Shown here in pieces: positions 1 through 8,759 of a stretch of 64,000 bases of DNA. How positions within the stretch are numbered: position 1 is the stretch's first letter; each line of letters begins with the position of its first letter. The position numbers and the translations under genes were made by a program. The notes under the pieces were generated by a model, which ran no database searches, was not told where the DNA came from, and was given only the letters and a program-made list of their open reading frames with translations. The DNA comes from Collimonas sp. PA-H2 (GTDB lineage: Bacteria > Pseudomonadota > Gammaproteobacteria > Burkholderiales > Burkholderiaceae_D), in contig NZ_PDBX01000002.1 in NCBI RefSeq assembly GCF_002564105.1, positions 310,001-374,000 on the forward strand, read 5' to 3'.

Positions 1-693
1 GGTAGTGACATAGGACGAAAAGCCGACCGAGAACGGCGCCACCAAGATCAACAACGATGGCTGCAGCGCAGCCGGCATCGTTTCGTGAAACATCAAGCGC
101 GAAAAAATCATCGTGAATAGCGGAATGGCGAAGAACAGGCCCACCGCCAGCGCAAACATCATGACCCCATGCATCGATTGCAAGTGTAGCGACGGCACCG
201 CGAGCGGCACATCCAGCAAGCCAACCACCGGTACGATCCAGGCCGGGGTAGCGTGCGTCGCATTCTGCTGGACACGCATCCAGCGGCTGACGATCAGCCA
301 GGCAAATGCCGTCATGCCGACCGCACCCAGCATCCATAGCACGCGCGCCAGCGGCAGACTGATATCCGCCAACAGGATAGGCAGCAGCAGCAGGCTGATC
401 AGCGGCGTCCCGAACAGGTTGCCGGCGATGGGATGATTGAATTCAGCTCGTACGCTGCCGAAACTGCTCAGCAGCTTGACGCCATAGCCGATTGCCATGG
501 CGGCGAAACTCAGCATGGCGGCATAGCCGATATATTCGCCGGCCCATTGCGGCACGCCGAAATGGGCGTGCGCCATGCGCCATGCCACCGCCAGGCCGCT
601 AAGGCCCATCACCGAACCGAACAGCGATACGGGCAGATACGCCATGAACCCGCTCTTCATATCGATTCCTGCTGGATTTGCAATGCTAGCCAT
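1..693 (-). CDS. TDT/SLAC1-family anion or dicarboxylate transporter, 3' end cut off
   Basis: The gene opens at ATG 693 behind AGGAGA four bases upstream and stays open for 231 codons to the window edge, so the C-terminus is missing. The translation is a polytopic membrane protein with hydrophobic segments near residues 16-34, 50-66, 85-105, 110-125 and 165-190. The stretch reading FFAIPLFTMIFSRLMFHE, followed by a conserved PSLLILVAPFSVGFSSY-type helix, is typical of the TDT family (TehA, SLAC1-like anion channels and sulfite or C4-dicarboxylate exporters). The substrate cannot be told from sequence. It follows the DUF302 gene by 16 bases on the same strand, so the two are probably cotranscribed. 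Confidence 0.8.
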   Translation of the reverse strand, partial: MASIANPAGIDMKSGFMAYLPVSLFGSVMGLSGLAVAWRMAHAHFGVPQWAGEYIGYAAMLSFAAMAIGYGVKLLSSFGSVRAEFNHPIAGNLFGTPLISLLLLPILLADISLPLARVLWMLGAVGMTAFAWLIVSRWMRVQQNATHATPAWIVPVVGLLDVPLAVPSLHLQSMHGVMMFALAVGLFFAIPLFTMIFSRLMFHETMPAALQPSLLILVAPFSVGFSSYVTT

Positions 694-709
694 ATGCTCT
701 CCTGTCGGT

Positions 710-1204
710 TCAGGCAAGGGATTGTATTGCGTTGAGAATGATCGCTTCGGCTTTGCTCAGGTTTGCAGCCTTGTCGCTGGCCAGTCCAACTGAATGGAGC
801 AGCGCCGCGGCGGCATGGAACATCACTTGCGTGACGCCGTCCGTGTCTTCCCTGACCAGCACCCGCAGCGGCAGGTCCAGCGCAAGCGCCGGCGCCTCCA
901 GCATCAGCGGCGTGCCGCCTTGTGGATTGCCGTAGACCAGCACAGTTGTCGGCGGCATCGCCAGGCCGACCTGCGCTGCCGCGGCCTGATGGTCAATGCG
1001 GGCAAAAAGTGTCATGCCGGATACAGCAATCGCATCGGTCAGTCGCTCAAGCGTTTGAGAAAATGTGAAAGCGCTGGCTGACTCGATCGGGTCACGGGGT
1101 GAGGTAGCAGCGCCGGCAGACGTAGATCCGGCCATCATCAAGAGAGGAGCGAAATTAACTACGTTCCAGCTTAAGCTTCCACTCCAACGCATCCAGTTCA
1201 GCAC
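710..1204 (-). CDS. DUF302 domain protein, probably exported
   Basis: The protein is 164 aa when begun at GTG 1204. That start is chosen because GAGGAG lies six bases upstream; the next ATG (1192) has no ribosome site and longer upstream starts add non-matching sequence. The first ~30 residues are hydrophobic and end in an AGA-type stretch, compatible with a signal peptide. The rest matches the DUF302 pattern: a TLERLTDAI helix, MTLFARIDH, then VLVYGNPQGGTPLM and a C-terminal helix. DUF302 proteins are small, often periplasmic, and have no settled function. It lies directly upstream of the transporter gene on the same strand. Confidence 0.8.
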   Translation of the reverse strand: MLNWMRWSGSLSWNVVNFAPLLMMAGSTSAGAATSPRDPIESASAFTFSQTLERLTDAIAVSGMTLFARIDHQAAAAQVGLAMPPTTVLVYGNPQGGTPLMLEAPALALDLPLRVLVREDTDGVTQVMFHAAAALLHSVGLASDKAANLSKAEAIILNAIQSLA

Positions 1205-1433
1205 GGCCAGCTCCTCAATTTGTATGTCGAGAAATCCCTTGCACACAATATACGGCTGATGAAAGGCATGTTGAATGCTCAAATTCATCAAATTTAAGCT
1301 CAATCGTCTCAACAGGAAGATTCGTGAGGTATCACCATGGCGATCTCGGCAGCGGCAGCCTCACGGCTTGCCGTGCCCTGGCTCAAAGGTTCAATACTTC
1401 AGATGAGGACTTATATGGTTGCTGCTGACGTGC

Positions 1434-2387
1434 TCATGACGCTTCCTGGGAACTGTTGAACGAGATGGCGCTGACTGATTTCGGCGCGACGTCGTTCACG
1501 GAAGGCGATTTCAACACCCAGGCCACGCTTGAAAGGCACAAGATCATTCCGACCCACTCGCTCAGACCCGGGCGGTAGTGTTCCATTTGAATCGACAGCA
1601 GTACCGAAATAACTGGTGTGACGACGCCGATATACACAGCCTTTTGGGCGCCGATGCGATCGATTAGCGTGAAGTAAGCATAAAACGCAATCACGGATCC
1701 AAAAATGGCGAGATAAAACAGCCCCATCCAGTAATGCGGTTTGGATGGCAGGCGCCAGGGCTGGCCGCTCGCCAAGGCCCAGACCGCTACCAGCACGCAG
1801 CCCCATAACATGGCCCACGCCATCGTCAGCATTACGTTCGACGAATGTCGCCTTACCTTAACCACGAGCGCATTACCGATCGAACTGGAAAGCGTTGCCG
1901 CCAGCGCCAGCGCGAAACCGATCAGAAAATGACCGCTGCCGCCCGCCATAATTTCTTGCCACGCCGTGCGGATCGAGTGGTAGAACATCAGGGTCACGCC
2001 AAACATTGCCGCAGCGGCTGCGCACCAGACGCGCCAGGTTAGCGCGGTGCCGAAGGCGATGCGGCTGCAAATCGGCGTCCAGAACACCATCAGCGCAAAC
2101 AAGACGCTAACCAGGGCCGACACCAGGTATTGTTCCGAGCTATAAGTACATACATAGCTTAAACCGAAGGAGGCAAAACCCTGCAGCATCACCCAGCGCT
2201 GCGCTTTCCAGGATAGGCGCAAGCTGTCCCGGCGCAAATAGCACAAGGCGAACAAGATGGCAGAGGCCAGCCCGAAGCGATACAAGACCGATATAGCTGG
2301 CGCGACTTCACCTAGCTGCAAAGTAATGGCCCAGAATGTGGAGCCCCAGATCAAGGAGGCGATGATGAAAAGAGCTGGGGATGGCAT
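1434..2387 (-). CDS. EamA/DMT superfamily transporter
   Basis: This 317-aa integral membrane protein has about ten predicted helices arranged as two EamA repeats. The N-terminal signature LIWGSTFWA and the second-half pattern FGSVIAFYAYFTLIDRIGAQ followed by PVISVLLS are characteristic of drug/metabolite exporters such as RhaT- or YdcZ/RarD-like carriers. Family members export amino acids, metabolites or drugs from the cytoplasm; the substrate here is unknown. The last ~25 residues are polar and may be a cytoplasmic tail. No clear operon partner is seen, since the upstream neighbour is only a gene scrap. Confidence 0.88.
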   Translation of the reverse strand: MPSPALFIIASLIWGSTFWAITLQLGEVAPAISVLYRFGLASAILFALCYLRRDSLRLSWKAQRWVMLQGFASFGLSYVCTYSSEQYLVSALVSVLFALMVFWTPICSRIAFGTALTWRVWCAAAAAMFGVTLMFYHSIRTAWQEIMAGGSGHFLIGFALALAATLSSSIGNALVVKVRRHSSNVMLTMAWAMLWGCVLVAVWALASGQPWRLPSKPHYWMGLFYLAIFGSVIAFYAYFTLIDRIGAQKAVYIGVVTPVISVLLSIQMEHYRPGLSEWVGMILCLSSVAWVLKSPSVNDVAPKSVSAISFNSSQEAS

Positions 2388-2477
2388 GAGAAGAGTTTAC
2401 CGTGCCCGTATTTTCCTGACAACGGAAATAAAGAGTTTGTGTGCTCTTTGCCGGCAAGCAGGCTTGCCAACCTCCAG

Positions 2478-2678
2478 TCAGGAGCCACGGCAACCGACCC
2501 GGTCGATTACGCCGCGCAGCGAAAGCCCAATCAATATAAAAACCAGCGGCTCGAACAGGAAAATCATAACTTGCCGGAATGCGGTGCCGCGCGTACGTAC
2601 AGTCGCGGGCGCTATTTCACGCTGATTCCAGCCTGGCGTCATGCCGTAGGCAACGGTCGGCGGCACGTACGCGAAGCT
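2478..2678 (-). pseudogene. Remnant of a CPA1-family Na+/H+ antiporter
   Basis: The minus-strand translation contains GWNQREI, then TRGTAFRQVMIFLFEPLVF and ILIGLSLRGVIDR. In CPA1 (NhaP-type) Na+/H+ antiporters this string joins two adjacent membrane helices in the middle of a protein of about 500 aa. Only ~65 residues remain, the sequence before it loses similarity, and a stop follows immediately. It is therefore a decayed fragment, not a working gene. The family assignment rests on recognition of this one segment. Confidence 0.6.
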
Positions 2679-2797
2679 CACAGCCTCCGCCTGGCGGATA
2701 GCCAGCGCCCGAGCATTGCAGCAAGCGCGATGCATGCTTCACATCACGCTTGCCTGCAATGCGATTCCGTTCGACAGACCGGAATCTGTCGACGAAT

Positions 2798-3790
2798 TTA
2801 CCACTGCTTGTATGTCAAGACCCTCTGATCATAATGATTTTGAAACGCAGGCATGATGTTTTGGTAGAAATTCCGGTTGTTATTGAGATCCACCAAATCC
2901 TGAAAGCGATATGGCGCGGGGGCAAAGGTGGTCCGATTTCCGGCGGGGTCATTCCAACGGGCGGGAACGCCATTCCACGCCAGGAAATTATCGACATTGC
3001 TGCCATTGGCGACGATTATTCCCTCGGTGAAATAGACTTTGCTGCGGAATATCGGGTTGGAATACATCATCCAGAACTCGTGGCCCGTATAGCTGACGCG
3101 ATTTATGCCTTCGTACAGATAACCCAAAATCGCATCCAGCGGTGGCGCGGGCATTGAATTGGTGCAGCCTGAGCGGTTTTCCGCATTTCCATACAATAAG
3201 CAAACCTGGTTCTGCCCGAATATCGTTGGGGTCAGGTCCATCTTGATTTTCTGTGCTGCATACATGAGTACGGCTTCGCGTTCGCCGTTTCCTACAATGG
3301 TATAGCCACTCGCGATGCGAGGATCGGCGCCACCTTGCCCCATTGCGAAAATAATGAAGTTATTCAACATATTCGCATCCGCCGGAAATTGATATAGCTG
3401 CCGATCGTTTGGTGTCCAGGGGAGCCCGCAACGCGCCAGGATAAAGGCTCGTCTCAATTTTTGTTGATTGTCTAATCCGGCGTCGCGGTTGGCGTCGCCG
3501 ATAACAAAGTGGAACCAGGATAGTTCGTTCCCGATACTGGCCGGATTTACCCGAGCCAGCAGGCGCGCGGTGGTAGACAGCACAAAGGTAAAGCGCGCAT
3601 CCACATGGTTCAACGCGATTCCCCCGCGATTAAAGCCGATGTCGTTGAAGCCTTGGGCGTTATTCTGGCACTCGGCCGGGACGTCGATGGTTCTCTTGGT
3701 TCGGTCTATATCCACCGGAACGGCACTGGCGGCACAAGAAAGCAACGACGCGAAAACAAAGATTAAACAGCTCTTGATGAGGTGGCGCAT
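2798..3790 (-). CDS. Exported protein of unknown function
   Basis: The protein is 330 aa. The start at 3790 is preceded by GGGAGA eight bases away. Residues 1-23 form a clear Sec signal peptide (MRHLIKSC, hydrophobic core, then SCAASA before VPVD); a lipobox is not convincing. The mature part is rich in Asn, aromatic residues and Arg, has five cysteines that could form disulfides, and ends in an aromatic stretch (FQNHYDQRVLTYKQW). I recognise no domain. It appears to stand alone between two mobile or decayed remnants, which hints at acquisition by transfer. A secreted enzyme or effector is possible but nothing in the sequence proves it. Confidence 0.7.
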   Translation of the reverse strand: MRHLIKSCLIFVFASLLSCAASAVPVDIDRTKRTIDVPAECQNNAQGFNDIGFNRGGIALNHVDARFTFVLSTTARLLARVNPASIGNELSWFHFVIGDANRDAGLDNQQKLRRAFILARCGLPWTPNDRQLYQFPADANMLNNFIIFAMGQGGADPRIASGYTIVGNGEREAVLMYAAQKIKMDLTPTIFGQNQVCLLYGNAENRSGCTNSMPAPPLDAILGYLYEGINRVSYTGHEFWMMYSNPIFRSKVYFTEGIIVANGSNVDNFLAWNGVPARWNDPAGNRTTFAPAPYRFQDLVDLNNNRNFYQNIMPAFQNHYDQRVLTYKQW

Positions 3791-4041
3791 TTCTTGGTTC
3801 TCCCAAAAGAAAAGTGGTCAGCTGGTGCCAGGAATTATCTGAATCAACGTTGAACAAGCGTTGTGAATCCGCGCCATGAGATCGGCTATGGCAGTGGCTG
3901 CATCTGGACGGAAACTTATTCAGCGTCGTTTTAGATTAACGATTGGGCCATGCCGCGGCATGACATTTTCTGACCGCACGATGCTGGCAGTTTGCTGCCT
4001 TGGGTAATTTTTCGGGTGAGTGGAACGCATTTCACACATAG

Positions 4042-4221
4042 CAACGAGTGCGAGCGTCGGAGCGGAGACTTATCCAGCAAGAATTTTACGCCGGCGCATG
4101 CCGACGCAAACTGCGCCGCTCACTCGATGAGCTGCGGACGGATATAGACGAATGGATGTGCGGCTATAATGAAGAGCAGGCGCATTCCGGCAGAAAAGCA
4201 GTTGGCATCCATCAAGTCTAG
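4042..4221 (+). mobile_element. IS481-type transposase C-terminal remnant
   Basis: In the frame of base 4081 the translation reads EFYAGACRRKLRRSLDELR, then TDIDEWMCGYNEEQAHSGRK, and stops at 4219-4221. This matches the C-terminal end of IS481/IS3-like DDE transposases, where EFY...FRKK...SLDELQ.DLD.WL..YN.ER.HSG is conserved just after the catalytic Glu. A stop at 4039-4041 cuts the frame upstream and no terminal inverted repeats are visible, so it is a decayed scrap. It occupies the 490-base gap before the penicillin-binding protein gene, in which I see no intact gene. Confidence 0.6.
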
Positions 4222-4283
4222 GTTAGGATAGGATACATGAAGATTTAACCGTTTCCATCGCGCAGAGTCTACCGGACCAAGCC

Positions 4284-7200
4284 ATGCTGAGAAAACGTCC
4301 ACGTTTTGTGAAGCTCGTTATTCTCCTCGCGATCTTGCTATTGATCGCGGTGATGATGTATTTCATCGCCGACGAGCTACGCACCTCGAGGCTACAAGCC
4401 AGCTATCTGGCACGCCTCGGGCATGAGCTTAATTTTCATGTGGAACCTGGCCCGAGCCGGTCGATCCTGTTCCCGAACGCGGGTCCCTATGATCAACGTT
4501 TGGGCTACACCCAATTGCAGACCTACCAGGAACGACTGGATGAGCTTGAATATGCCGTGACTGAACAAGCTCGCCTGTCGCCACGAATGGGCGAACTGAT
4601 CAAGCGCGGTTTGTACGCTCCCTATCCGGAAAAGGATCAGGCCGGCCTGACAATTTTAGACTGCAACGGACTACCTATTTATGCTCCAGTCTTCCCGGAA
4701 CGGATCTACTCAAGTTTTGCCGCCATCCCGCCCTTGCTAACCAGTTCTCTCCTGTATATTGAAAACCGTACCCTGCTGGATGCCGGCCAGCCGCAGCGTA
4801 ACCCTGCTGTCGAATGGGGACGCTTTTCTCATGCAATATGGGATCGCGCCGTGCACTTATTCCGCGCCAATTCTGAATCGCCAGGCGGCAGTACATTGGC
4901 GACCCAGATCGAGAAATATCGACACTCCCCAGATGGCCGCACGGGTTCCGCCACGGAAAAACTGCGCCAGATGATTTCTGCCTCAGTGCGCGCCTATCTA
5001 TATGGCGAAGACACAACCGAAGTGCGCCACCAATTGGTGACCCACTATGTGAACACCGTCCCATTAGGAGCGCGTGCCGGCTTCGGCGAAATCAACGGTG
5101 TAGGTGACGGTTTGTGGGCATGGTATGGCCGCGATTTCAAACAAGTCAATCTGCTGCTGGCGGATCATTCCCAAGCCCCTCTTCCGATGCGCGCGCTAGC
5201 CTACAAGGAAGTGCTCAGCTTGCTGATTTCGCAGCGCGGCCCCTCCTACTATCAAGCCCACATCGATGAACTGGAAACGCTCACCGACTCCCACCTGCGC
5301 CTGTTGGCAAATGCGGGAGTGATCACCCCTACGCTGCGCGATGCGGCGTTGGCGCAGTCGCTCAAGCCGCACGGTAAAGACGCCCGGCCATCGTGGCGAC
5401 CTGCTGAACGCAAAGGGGTCAACGCCGTACGGGGAAATCTGGCATCTCTACTGAGCGTGCCGCGCATGTATGATCTGGATCGCCTGGATCTGGTTGTCGA
5501 CAGCGCGCTGGACTCTCAGTTACAACAGGAAGTAACTGCTGAGCTGTATAAATTGCGCGACCCGGCGAACGCCAAGACAGCTGGCTTGATCGAACCTCAA
5601 TTGCTCCAGCAAGGTGATCCGCGCGGCGTGACCTACAGTTTTACGCTGTTCGAACGCACTCTGGGCGGAAATCGTGTGCGCGTGCAGACAGACAATTTCG
5701 ACCAGCCGCTCGACATCAACAAAGGGATCAAGCTCGATCTCGGCTCTACGGCCAAGCTGCGCACGCTAATCACCTACCTTGAGATCGTCACCGACCTGCA
5801 TCGCCGTTACGCCGCTCTCGATCGGCAAGAGCTGAAGAAAATAAGCGTGGCGCTGCAGGACCCGATTCGACGCTGGGCGCTCGATTATCTGGCGCAAACA
5901 CCAGACCATAGCCTGACCGCAATGCTGGCTGCCTCTCTGGAACGCAAGTACTCTGGCAATCCGGGCGAATGGTTCTCCACCGGCGGCGGCATGCAGCATT
6001 TCGAAAATTTCGAGAAATTCGAAAATGGCCAGAACTTCACCGTGCGTGAAGGTTTCCGGCACTCGGTTAATCTGGTGTTTGTACGACTGATGCGCGATAT
6101 CGTACATTTTTACATGTACCAGGTGCCTGGTTCGAGCGCGCAACTGCTGGAGAACATTGATACACCCGACCGCAAAGGATACCTGCAGCGCTTCGCCGAT
6201 ACCGAAGGACGCACATTCATATCGCACTTCTACAGCAAATATCGCAACAAAAGTGTTGGGGACCAGGAACGCATCCTGATCCAGGGCATACATCCAACCC
6301 TCAAACGTCTCGCAATGATTTTCAGGACCATAGCGCCGCAAGACAGTCCAGCCCAATTCACTAAATTCGCCAACACCTACCTGCCTGCAGTCGGCCTCAA
6401 CGACGAGATGCTGAGCAAGCTCTACGATGAATCTGCTCCGCAGCGATTCGACCTCTCTGATCGCGGCTATCTGGCAGGCGTACACCCGCTGGAACTATGG
6501 GTGGTCGGCTACCTGCGAAAATATCCCGATGCCACACTCACGCAAGCTTTCGCAGCTAGCGCAGGCGAGCGGCAAGAGGTTTATAAATGGTTGTTCAAGA
6601 CCCGTCATAAGAATGCGCAGGACAAACGTATAAAGCAATTGCTTGAAGTAGAAGGCTTCCAGGAAATCCACAAAGCGTGGACACGCCTGGGGTATCCGTT
6701 CGAATCGCTGGTCCCGTCATATGGCACAGCCATTGGCGCCTCGGCAGATCGCCCGGACGCGCTGGCGGAATTGATGGGAATTATCGAGAATCACGGTTTG
6801 CGCCTGCCAACGGTGCGAATTGAGCGCCTGCAGTTCGGCAACGGCACACCGTATGAAACGACATTCGCCCGGACTGCCAGCAATGGCGAACGGGTCTTGA
6901 CACCAGAAATCCCGTTGCTGCTGCGCCCAGTCCTGGCTGAAGTAGTCCAGATGGGAACAGCCAAGAGGCTGGCTGGGGCCTTCAAATCAGCAAATGGAAC
7001 ACAAATAACGGTAGGTGGGAAGACCGGCACAGGCGACAATCGTTATAAGACTTTCGCCAAGGGCGGCGGGCTGATTTCCGAGCGAGTGGTTAGTCGTTCG
7101 GGGGTATTGGTGTTCTACATTGGAGATCGGTATTTTGGCACGGTAATGGCATACGTGGCAGGACCTAAGGCGGGCGAATACAAATTCACCAGCGCCCTGA

Positions 7201-7295
7201 CGGTGCAGATTCTCAAAGTGCTGGCCCCGACGCTGATGCATGGCCTCGGCTATAGCGAGGTCGGTCGCCAGCCGCACGAATGCGCCGGGTCATAG
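4284..7295 (+). CDS. Divergent class A penicillin-binding protein (GT51 transglycosylase plus transpeptidase)
   Basis: This 1003-aa protein is anchored by one N-terminal membrane helix (residues 9-28) and should act in the periplasm on peptidoglycan. The GT51 domain keeps the catalytic Glu in IENRTLL (E160, though the usual ED pair is EN) and the second motif GGSTLATQIEK (201-211). The transpeptidase domain has the SxxK motif STAK (S488-K491), an SVN motif (S594-N596) and KTG (913-915), all in the expected order. The spacing between SxxK and KTG is far larger than in PBP1A/1B, because about 300 residues are inserted around 610-900. Similar long GT51 proteins occur in some proteobacteria without an assigned role. 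It is monocistronic. Confidence 0.88.
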   Translation: MLRKRPRFVKLVILLAILLLIAVMMYFIADELRTSRLQASYLARLGHELNFHVEPGPSRSILFPNAGPYDQRLGYTQLQTYQERLDELEYAVTEQARLSPRMGELIKRGLYAPYPEKDQAGLTILDCNGLPIYAPVFPERIYSSFAAIPPLLTSSLLYIENRTLLDAGQPQRNPAVEWGRFSHAIWDRAVHLFRANSESPGGSTLATQIEKYRHSPDGRTGSATEKLRQMISASVRAYLYGEDTTEVRHQLVTHYVNTVPLGARAGFGEINGVGDGLWAWYGRDFKQVNLLLADHSQAPLPMRALAYKEVLSLLISQRGPSYYQAHIDELETLTDSHLRLLANAGVITPTLRDAALAQSLKPHGKDARPSWRPAERKGVNAVRGNLASLLSVPRMYDLDRLDLVVDSALDSQLQQEVTAELYKLRDPANAKTAGLIEPQLLQQGDPRGVTYSFTLFERTLGGNRVRVQTDNFDQPLDINKGIKLDLGSTAKLRTLITYLEIVTDLHRRYAALDRQELKKISVALQDPIRRWALDYLAQTPDHSLTAMLAASLERKYSGNPGEWFSTGGGMQHFENFEKFENGQNFTVREGFRHSVNLVFVRLMRDIVHFYMYQVPGSSAQLLENIDTPDRKGYLQRFADTEGRTFISHFYSKYRNKSVGDQERILIQGIHPTLKRLAMIFRTIAPQDSPAQFTKFANTYLPAVGLNDEMLSKLYDESAPQRFDLSDRGYLAGVHPLELWVVGYLRKYPDATLTQAFAASAGERQEVYKWLFKTRHKNAQDKRIKQLLEVEGFQEIHKAWTRLGYPFESLVPSYGTAIGASADRPDALAELMGIIENHGLRLPTVRIERLQFGNGTPYETTFARTASNGERVLTPEIPLLLRPVLAEVVQMGTAKRLAGAFKSANGTQITVGGKTGTGDNRYKTFAKGGGLISERVVSRSGVLVFYIGDRYFGTVMAYVAGPKAGEYKFTSALTVQILKVLAPTLMHGLGYSEVGRQPHECAGS

Positions 7296-7370
7296 GGCGA
7301 GACGACTAGAGACAATGCCGACGAAAGCCAGATACGCCAGCTGCCGAAACAGGCTAATGGTAAGTGAGGG

Positions 7371-7397
7371 TAATCATCAGGACGATGATAGAGAAAT
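7371..7397 (+). repeat. 27-base echo of the integrase 3' end near tRNA-Val
   Basis: The 27 bases match 15468-15494 at 24 positions in the same orientation. In the second copy they encode the HQDDDRE tail of the integrase remnant, and here the same HQDDDRE reading is kept. This suggests a second scrap of a related integrase, or an old short direct repeat. Confidence 0.45.
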
Positions 7398-7403
7398 CAG
7401 ACA

Positions 7404-7619
7404 CTATTTGCAGCGCCCGCGCTGCGCTTGAATCGACGGACATTTTACCGAGCCGAAGGAACAAAACACACAGCAATCGCCCGGATTAGGCCGCAGCAGC
7501 GCCTTGCAGTTACTGCACTCGTAATAGAACTGGCAAGCGTCGGCAGGCATGGTCTCCAGCTTGGCAAAGTCGCATTGCGGGCAAGTCAGGACGGATTCAA
7601 GGACGATGGCGTTCAGCAT
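7404..7619 (-). CDS. GDCCVxC-domain cysteine-rich protein
   Basis: The protein is 71 aa. It carries a CPQC pair near residue 13, a CSNC pair near 35, and the hallmark GDCCVFCSFGSVKCP near residue 47. This matches the small family annotated as GDCCVxC domain-containing (seleno)proteins, often found next to mercury transport genes and sometimes with selenocysteine in the CC position. Here all positions are ordinary cysteines. It probably binds a metal such as zinc or mercury, but the function is not established. No mer genes lie nearby; the upstream gene on the same strand encodes a VTT-family membrane protein. Confidence 0.85.
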   Translation of the reverse strand: MLNAIVLESVLTCPQCDFAKLETMPADACQFYYECSNCKALLRPNPGDCCVFCSFGSVKCPSIQAQRGRCK

Positions 7620-7670
7620 GGCGTATCATTTGTGCAAAGTGGATGGATAGGTTCTAAGCCGCAAGGCAAC

Positions 7671-8231
7671 TCAATACACATGCAGCAACTTGCCAATATA
7701 ATTAAAAAATATGCAATACAACATGATCGGCAATGGCAAACCGAGCATGGTGCCAATCAGGTATTTATAAAACTTCACGCCGGACAAAGCCAGCGCGTAA
7801 TTCAGGGCAGGAACGGTCTGAAACAATACTCTTAACAATGCGATGCTTTTAATGGGGTGCGCATCCAGGCCATCGAGGATTTGCAAGGCATAACGGTTTT
7901 TCAATTCTCGCATGGCATCGCCGCCGATGAAGCGTATTGTCAAAAAAGTAAATGCACAGGAGATGACAGCCGCGATATAGGTCGCCAGACCACCCGCGAA
8001 CTTTCCCAAGGCCAGTACAGCCGCCGCGAGAAATATCCAGCCGGGTATTTGAATCAGATTACCCAGGCAAAACAGTAGAACAAAGATCAGCAAACCGCTG
8101 ACTTTATTGTCGACGATCTGTTGATGAAGAAACGCCAAATTGAAATTTTCCCTAAGCCCCGAAAATTGAAATAAGGCGAGCAACGCAGCCAGAAACAGAA
8201 CAACGATCAACAGTCGTTTGTAGTGACGCAT
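7671..8231 (-). CDS. TVP38/TMEM64 (VTT domain) family membrane protein
   Basis: This 186-aa inner membrane protein begins at ATG 8231; a TTG five codons upstream is also possible and neither has a strong ribosome site. Helices lie near residues 5-24, 45-65, 72-95 and 155-180. The VTT signature is seen as GNLIQIPGWIFLAAAVLALGK, followed by GLATYIAAV and the FRVLF-like segment RVLFQTVPALNYALALSGVK. Family members (DedA/TVP38) are linked to lipid scrambling and envelope homeostasis. It is 51 bases upstream of the GDCCVxC gene and may share a transcript with it. Specific substrate unknown. Confidence 0.85.
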   Translation of the reverse strand: MRHYKRLLIVVLFLAALLALFQFSGLRENFNLAFLHQQIVDNKVSGLLIFVLLFCLGNLIQIPGWIFLAAAVLALGKFAGGLATYIAAVISCAFTFLTIRFIGGDAMRELKNRYALQILDGLDAHPIKSIALLRVLFQTVPALNYALALSGVKFYKYLIGTMLGLPLPIMLYCIFFNYIGKLLHVY

Positions 8232-8654
8232 GTCAGGGGCTCGCAAGTAGAGGTGGCTGCCTAAGCAATAAATCAGCCATTATTTATGTGTACGTAGTTA
8301 TCGCACATACTCGCTAATCTGGATAGCTGAGAAACATCCAGTCTAGCAAGTAAGGCTATTCTTACCTCAAATTTTTCTCAGGCTACTCTTGTAACCTCGA
8401 TGTGCTCTAATATTTGAAGTATACGTTTGACGGCGCATTACGCCGAGGCAAGGGGCAGCGTGTTCGGACGCTGACCGAAGTTGTTGATCATATCAATCAC
8501 AGTAAAGCATCGCCGAACCGCCCCATCGCACTCGCCACACTGATTTTGCTTTGTTACGCTTCGCTGCAATCTGCCTGTCCTCACAGTAATATTTCCGTTC
8601 ATCCAATCATGTCAGAACCGGCATTTGAAAACACCTGAAATCACAATCACGTAT

Positions 8655-8759
8655 TCAATAGTAATGATGAAGAACATACTCTTGATACATTTCATCGACG
8701 ATCCAGGCTACGATGACTGAGAACGGAATCAGCAGAACAAATACCCACCCAAGTTCCAT
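8655..8759 (-). CDS. Candidate 34-aa single-span membrane peptide
   Basis: A short frame opens at ATG 8759 behind AAGGTGA about nine bases upstream and ends at TGA 8655. The peptide reads MELGWVFVLLIPFSVIVAW, then IVDEMYQEYVLHHYY: a hydrophobic helix at residues 4-21 followed by an acidic, aromatic tail. This is the usual design of small regulatory membrane proteins. I know no family match. It sits in an otherwise empty 1.4-kb gap and might be chance, so confidence is modest. Confidence 0.42.
   Translation of the reverse strand: MELGWVFVLLIPFSVIVAWIVDEMYQEYVLHHYY

Noticed and set aside
1362..1375. Short palindrome CACGGC-TT-GCCGTG between the DUF302 and DMT genes
   Set aside because: Six pairs with a two-base loop and no T-run; likely chance in GC-rich DNA.
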